A stretch of 64,000 nt of DNA from JAKZVK01 sp965237575 (lineage in GTDB: Bacteria > Acidobacteriota > Terriglobia > Bryobacterales > UBA6623): contig CBDEGI010000002.1 of assembly GCA_965237575.1 (NCBI GenBank), positions 744,001 to 808,000 of the forward strand, written 5' to 3'. Below, piece by piece: positions 60,416 to 64,000 of this stretch (its first letter is position 1; each line of letters starts with the position of its first letter). Both the position numbers and the translations under genes were made by a program. The notes below the pieces were generated by a model. It searched no databases. It was not told the origin of the DNA and worked only from the letters and a program-made list of their open reading frames with translations.

Positions 60416-61810
60416 ATGGCACACCCTGCAAGTAACGTCTCACGTCAGCCAAGCTCGCGGGACAACGATCGTGGGTCTCGAAGACTACGCCGGATCCTCG
60501 CGCCGGCTGCACTCGCCGGTACCGCGTGCCTGGCCGCAGTGCTGTTCGTCGACCTCGGTAAGAGGCCACAGGCCGCCTCCGCCCCCGGGGTTTCAATGGT
60601 CGAACCGAGCGGGCCGCCCGAGGCCGGCCAATACTGGCCGCGATGGCGCGGCCCGTCGGGGCAAGGGCTCGTTGAAGGCAGCGGCTACCCCGATACCTGG
60701 TCCAACGAAGGACCAAACTCGAAAAACATCGTTTGGAAAGCCGCGCTTCCGGGCAGCGGTAACTCCTCGCCCATCATCTGGGGAGACCGCATCTACCTCA
60801 CTACCGCGTATGACGGCGGGCGCCGGCGATCGATTCTTTGTCTGCGACGCTCCGACGGCCAGCAGTTGTGGGAGACCTTCGCACCCGCCGCCGCGCCAGA
60901 GAAGGCCAATCGCAAGAACGGCCACGCGTCGGGGACTCCTTCGACCGATGGCGAGCGCGTCTACGCCTACTTCGGCAACCACGGCTTGCTGAGTGTCGAT
61001 CTCGCCGGCCGGCGCGTGTGGCACGAGGATTTCGGCGAGTTGAGCCCCTACCACGGCAGTGCGTGCTCGCCCCTCCTCTACCGCGATCGCGTGATCATCT
61101 ATCAGGACCATCGCGGCGATTCCGGCTCGTTCATTGCGGCCTTCGACAAACGGACGGGCAAGGAACTTTGGCGGACCGAGCGCGAGGAGCGGGTGGGCTG
61201 GGGCTCGCCCGTGGCCATTCGAGTCGGCGATCGGGACGAGGTGATCGTGAGCAGCTACAAGCGCGTCTACGCCTACGACCCAGCGACGGGAAAGGAGCTG
61301 TGGCGCTGCGGCGGCAACCTCGTCGAGGTCACGCCGACGCCGGTCGTCGGGCACGGCCTGCTGTTTTGCAGTTCGGGGCGTGCGGGCCCGACGTTGGCGA
61401 TTCGTCCCGGCGGGCGTGGCGACGTCACCGAAACGCACGTCGCGTGGCGCACAGCCAAAGGCTCACCGTTCATCCCGTCGCCGCTTGTCTACGGCGACTA
61501 TCTCTACCTCGTCAACGACATGGTGAGCATTGCGACCTGTTACGAAGCGAAGACGGGCAAGCTTATGTGGCAAGGCCGCATGGGCGAGGCGAGCCGGCAT
61601 TCGTTTTCGGCGTCGCCGGTTGCGGCTGACGGCAAGGTGTTCTTCACCAACGACACCGGCGAGACCTATGTGCTCAAAGCCGGTCCCGAGTTCCAGTTGC
61701 TGGGAGTCAACCGGTTGAACGCCCGCACCCTGGCATCGCCCGCCGGTGTGGCCGGCCGCTGGTACTTCAGGACTGCGAAGCATTTGGTCTGCGTCGGTCG
61801 GACGCCGTAG
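60416..61810 (+). CDS. PQQ-like beta-propeller protein
   Basis: A 464-residue protein from the ATG at 60416 with a good ribosome site (CGGAGG). An N-terminal membrane segment (LAPAALAGTACLAAVLFVDL) is followed by WPRWRGPSGQGLVEG, typical of these proteins, and propeller repeats such as SPIIWGDRIYLTTAYDGG, FIAAFDKRTGKELWRTE, RVYAYDPATGKELWRCGG and FFTNDTGETYVLKAG. It is an exported or anchored propeller, possibly a scaffold or dehydrogenase-like domain; no PQQ-binding acid is identified. Confidence 0.88.
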   Translation: MAHPASNVSRQPSSRDNDRGSRRLRRILAPAALAGTACLAAVLFVDLGKRPQAASAPGVSMVEPSGPPEAGQYWPRWRGPSGQGLVEGSGYPDTWSNEGPNSKNIVWKAALPGSGNSSPIIWGDRIYLTTAYDGGRRRSILCLRRSDGQQLWETFAPAAAPEKANRKNGHASGTPSTDGERVYAYFGNHGLLSVDLAGRRVWHEDFGELSPYHGSACSPLLYRDRVIIYQDHRGDSGSFIAAFDKRTGKELWRTEREERVGWGSPVAIRVGDRDEVIVSSYKRVYAYDPATGKELWRCGGNLVEVTPTPVVGHGLLFCSSGRAGPTLAIRPGGRGDVTETHVAWRTAKGSPFIPSPLVYGDYLYLVNDMVSIATCYEAKTGKLMWQGRMGEASRHSFSASPVAADGKVFFTNDTGETYVLKAGPEFQLLGVNRLNARTLASPAGVAGRWYFRTAKHLVCVGRTP

Positions 61811-61853
61811 CGGGAGATACCGACCAACGACGGCCCGGCCCGTCGCATTCCAT

Positions 61854-63500
61854 CTACAGCGGCACAGAGACGCGGAGATTCGATCCTTCGCCCGGCTGGG
61901 ACTCGATGCTAAGGTCGCCACCGAACGTGCGCACGCGTTGCTTGATGCTTTGCGGTCCCATGCGCATCAGGTCGAGTTCTTCGAGGCTGTAGCTTCCGCC
62001 GAAGCGGAAGCCCCGGCCATTGTCGTGAACCGAGACGTAGAGCTGGCCGTTCTTCTGCTCGACGGAGAAGAGCACGTGCGTCGCTTGGGCATGTTTATGA
62101 ATGTTGCTGAGCGCCTCGCGGATGACCTGCAGTAGCTCCGTCGTCAGCCTACCGTCGAGTGCGACGTCGACCTCTCGTCCGTTGACGAAAGTGACAGGGA
62201 CGCCGCTTTCCTTCTGGAAACCGTCGACCAGGCGCCGTGCCGCCGCCATCAGCGACGAGCCGTCGGTTTCGACTTGCCTCATGCGGTGGACGAAGGTGCG
62301 CATCTCGGCGACGAGCTTGCGCGAGAACTGCTGCAACGACTCGAGTTCGGTCTCGGCCACCTCGGGATCGCGGTGAATCATGCGGCGGATGATCTCGAGC
62401 CGCATCTCGAAACTGATCATGCTCTGCAAGGGGCCGTCATGCAGGTCATGCGCGATGCGCTCGCTCTCAAATTCGCGCGCGGCCAACTCTGTGCGCTTGA
62501 GCGCCCGCAAGTGGCAAGCGACGGCGCCGAACGACGGGCTGACCTCCCGCAGCGCTTTCCAATTAGAGCGGCGGATGTTAGAGATGCTGTTGTAGAGCAG
62601 CAGCCGCCCCAGCGGTTTCTTTCCGTCGAAGAGGCCGCAGCTCATGCAGTTGTAGATCTCGAATTTCTGAATGACGAACGGGTGAAGGTTGGCATCGCCG
62701 GCCTTCCGGTGGCTGCTTTCACCGTCGGAAAGCTGGTTGGAATAGAAGTCGAGACGTCCGGTGCGAAGGCGGTCCCACTCGTCGTCGGTGTCGAAGCAGA
62801 CGGCCGGCTCGTCGTCGTCCTGGCTGGGGTACCGGGAGATGGCGCTGTACCCGATGTCCTCGTCCCATACGGCCAGGATCGCGCCGGAACAACGCAGCCC
62901 AAAGGCAAGTCGCTCCAGGGCGGCCTCTACCGCCGATATAAGTTCGGCTTCCCCTTGCCCGGTGGCCGGACTTAGCAGGATCGGAATTTCGCGCTCCTTC
63001 TGAAACCTGCGATAGGAGACGTAGTAGGCCAGCGAGCCGCCGACCAGCAGCAGAAGCAAAAGGAAGCTGTGGGGGAAGGGGGAGTCGACAAAATCACTGC
63101 GCGCCAGCCAGACGCCGTAGACCACGATGCCGATCACCGAGGTGGCGATGACTTCTCGGGTGGAGTGGAGCAGCGTCGCCTGACTTAGCAGGAAGTAGAA
63201 CAGTAATAGGGCCAGTACGGTTTTGCCGGAGTCGCCCCATAAGACCAGGGCCGAGACGACCAAAAGATCGACCACGAGAATCGCACGGGCGTGGTTGCGA
63301 ACTAGCGAGTGGACCCGGGGGACGACGAGAATCGCCGCGTACACACCAAATAGAAGAGCCAACGCCCACTTTCCGGCCTCGGCGCCGCGAGGGTTGCCGG
63401 CGACCTCGGCTACCAGATAGGCCGCCGCTAGGAAGAGGCGCACGAATTCCAGGTGCCGCACACGGCGGTCCCGAAAGGCGAGTTCCTCGCTGAAGGGCAT
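61854..63500 (-). CDS. Sensor histidine kinase (HisKA_3 / NarX-LiaS type)
   Basis: A 548-residue kinase. Residues 1-160 hold about six hydrophobic helices. A GAF-like region (about 180-330) includes the Cys pair in YNCMSCGLFDGKKPLGRLLL. The HisKA_3 dimerisation domain has SERIAHDLHDGPLQSMISFE with the phospho-His at about 354. The HATPase domain carries REALSNIHKHAQATHV (N box) and VSVHDNGRGFRFGGSYSLEE (G1). The cognate LuxR-type regulator is not next to it within the window. Confidence 0.92.
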   Translation of the reverse strand: MPFSEELAFRDRRVRHLEFVRLFLAAAYLVAEVAGNPRGAEAGKWALALLFGVYAAILVVPRVHSLVRNHARAILVVDLLVVSALVLWGDSGKTVLALLLFYFLLSQATLLHSTREVIATSVIGIVVYGVWLARSDFVDSPFPHSFLLLLLLVGGSLAYYVSYRRFQKEREIPILLSPATGQGEAELISAVEAALERLAFGLRCSGAILAVWDEDIGYSAISRYPSQDDDEPAVCFDTDDEWDRLRTGRLDFYSNQLSDGESSHRKAGDANLHPFVIQKFEIYNCMSCGLFDGKKPLGRLLLYNSISNIRRSNWKALREVSPSFGAVACHLRALKRTELAAREFESERIAHDLHDGPLQSMISFEMRLEIIRRMIHRDPEVAETELESLQQFSRKLVAEMRTFVHRMRQVETDGSSLMAAARRLVDGFQKESGVPVTFVNGREVDVALDGRLTTELLQVIREALSNIHKHAQATHVLFSVEQKNGQLYVSVHDNGRGFRFGGSYSLEELDLMRMGPQSIKQRVRTFGGDLSIESQPGEGSNLRVSVPL

Positions 63501-63804
63501 CGACGACTTGAAAACAAAGAGACGGAAAGGTGTTTCTTACTGTGTATTCTACCCCAGGGTGGAACCCCGTCCTTCTAACCAGGATTTCCATTTTGGCCCT
63601 GGCACGGCCACAGTATACACCCGCTCCGCTCCGAACAGCACGTCCTTTCACGCTGAACCCTGCACATCACCTCTGCTGGTAGTCGCCAGAGCTGGTTCGA
63701 CCGCTCACAGTCGTTGATTGAGCGGCTTGAACGGCGCTCCGGCCGACACTGCTCCTTGCGAAACCTTTTGGAGCCAAAAGCTGTTGATCCTCACTCCGGC
63801 AATG
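63501..63804. other. Intergenic region beside IS1380 remnant
   Basis: About 300 bp. It may include the end of the IS1380 element, but I could not define its terminal repeat. No gene is seen. Confidence 0.4.
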
Positions 63805-64000
63805 CTACCCACTCGGCAGCGGCAGCGCCCAGATCTTGTGCAGCATGTCGCCGAACAGCCGCCGGTTCAGATGTCCCTCCGCCAATAAGAGCCAGTAATA
63901 CCGCGCGTGCTTGACCAGCCGACCGCCGGTCTTCATCAACCTGTGTTGCAAGCTCGTCAGCGACCAACTCTTGATTCGCTGCGGAAGCCCCAGCCGCCGC
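63805..64000 (-). CDS. IS1380-family transposase, C-terminal end (runs off window)
   Basis: The leftward frame ends at TAG 63805 and reads RLGLPQRIKSWSLTSLQHRL, MKTGGRLVKHARYYWLLLAE and GHLNRRLFGDMLHKIWALPL. This is the characteristic C-terminus of IS1380-type DDE transposases. The catalytic core lies outside, so intactness cannot be judged. Confidence 0.85.
   Translation of the reverse strand, partial: RRLGLPQRIKSWSLTSLQHRLMKTGGRLVKHARYYWLLLAEGHLNRRLFGDMLHKIWALPLPSG

Overview
The window is a G+C-rich bacterial chromosome segment carrying about 40 credible protein genes, one tRNA, and many repeats and insertion scars. The gene set points to a soil or sediment type Acidobacteriota or Planctomycetota lineage. 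It includes a DUF1501 protein, PQQ-type and TolB-type propellers, Tat-exported Gfo/Idh and PIG-L proteins, a secreted HpcH/HpaI-like protein, FliW next to CsrA, DUF4198, and frequent GTG/TTG starts. I cannot place it more closely from sequence alone.

Layout. 1-1274: N-terminal part of a secreted S9-type peptidase. 1490-11337: an envelope glycan block with two tandem GT-C membrane glycosyltransferases, a GT4 glycosyltransferase, a methyltransferase, a flippase-like membrane protein, a sulfatase-superfamily lipoprotein and a GT2 polyprenyl-phosphate sugar synthase. 11458-17821: YtxH protein, GntP permease, a RibBA-like protein with a degenerate cyclohydrolase half, rdgB-rph, and a DHDPS-family gene broken by one in-frame TGA. 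18454-20423: a metallo-beta-lactamase-fold gene damaged at both ends by short elements. 20736-31650: rhaB, metK, ahcY, a vWA protein, csrA-fliW, a GSA-aminomutase-like aminotransferase and a D-tartrate dehydratase-like enolase. 31792-35489: a module between two 139-bp inverted repeats, holding a gene split by an intact ISKra4-type IS and a minimal tyrosine recombinase. 35739-46718: PIG-L, DUF4198, hemH, LRR protein, groEL, di-haem peroxidase, PHP phosphatase and secreted proteins. 46719-52694: a repeat and IS graveyard with tRNA-Asn. 52695-64000: Gfo/Idh, TolB-like propeller, amidohydrolase, HpcH/HpaI, DUF1501, PQQ-like propeller, a sensor histidine kinase and an IS1380 remnant at the edge.

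The most unusual content is a family of short (about 250-310 bp) non-autonomous elements with termini resembling GGGGTATCCACTTGACTC and 8-9 bp target duplications. Removing element plus one target copy restores exact reading frames in a FemAB/GNAT-like gene, an IS4 transposase and the metallo-beta-lactamase-fold gene. A related, unusually placed truncated copy sits between two direct copies of 173 bp of that last gene. The same arithmetic restores the gene split by the ISKra4 element (9-bp target duplication). Several other hairpin repeat families fill the intergenic spaces; one 635-bp unit sits inside another repeat with a CTAG duplication.

Functionally, the GT2 enzyme probably makes a lipid-linked sugar for the GT-C enzymes. 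metK and ahcY form the S-adenosylmethionine/homocysteine arm of the methyl cycle. The 52.9-61.8 kb genes look like periplasmic carbohydrate or aromatic turnover functions typical of these phyla.
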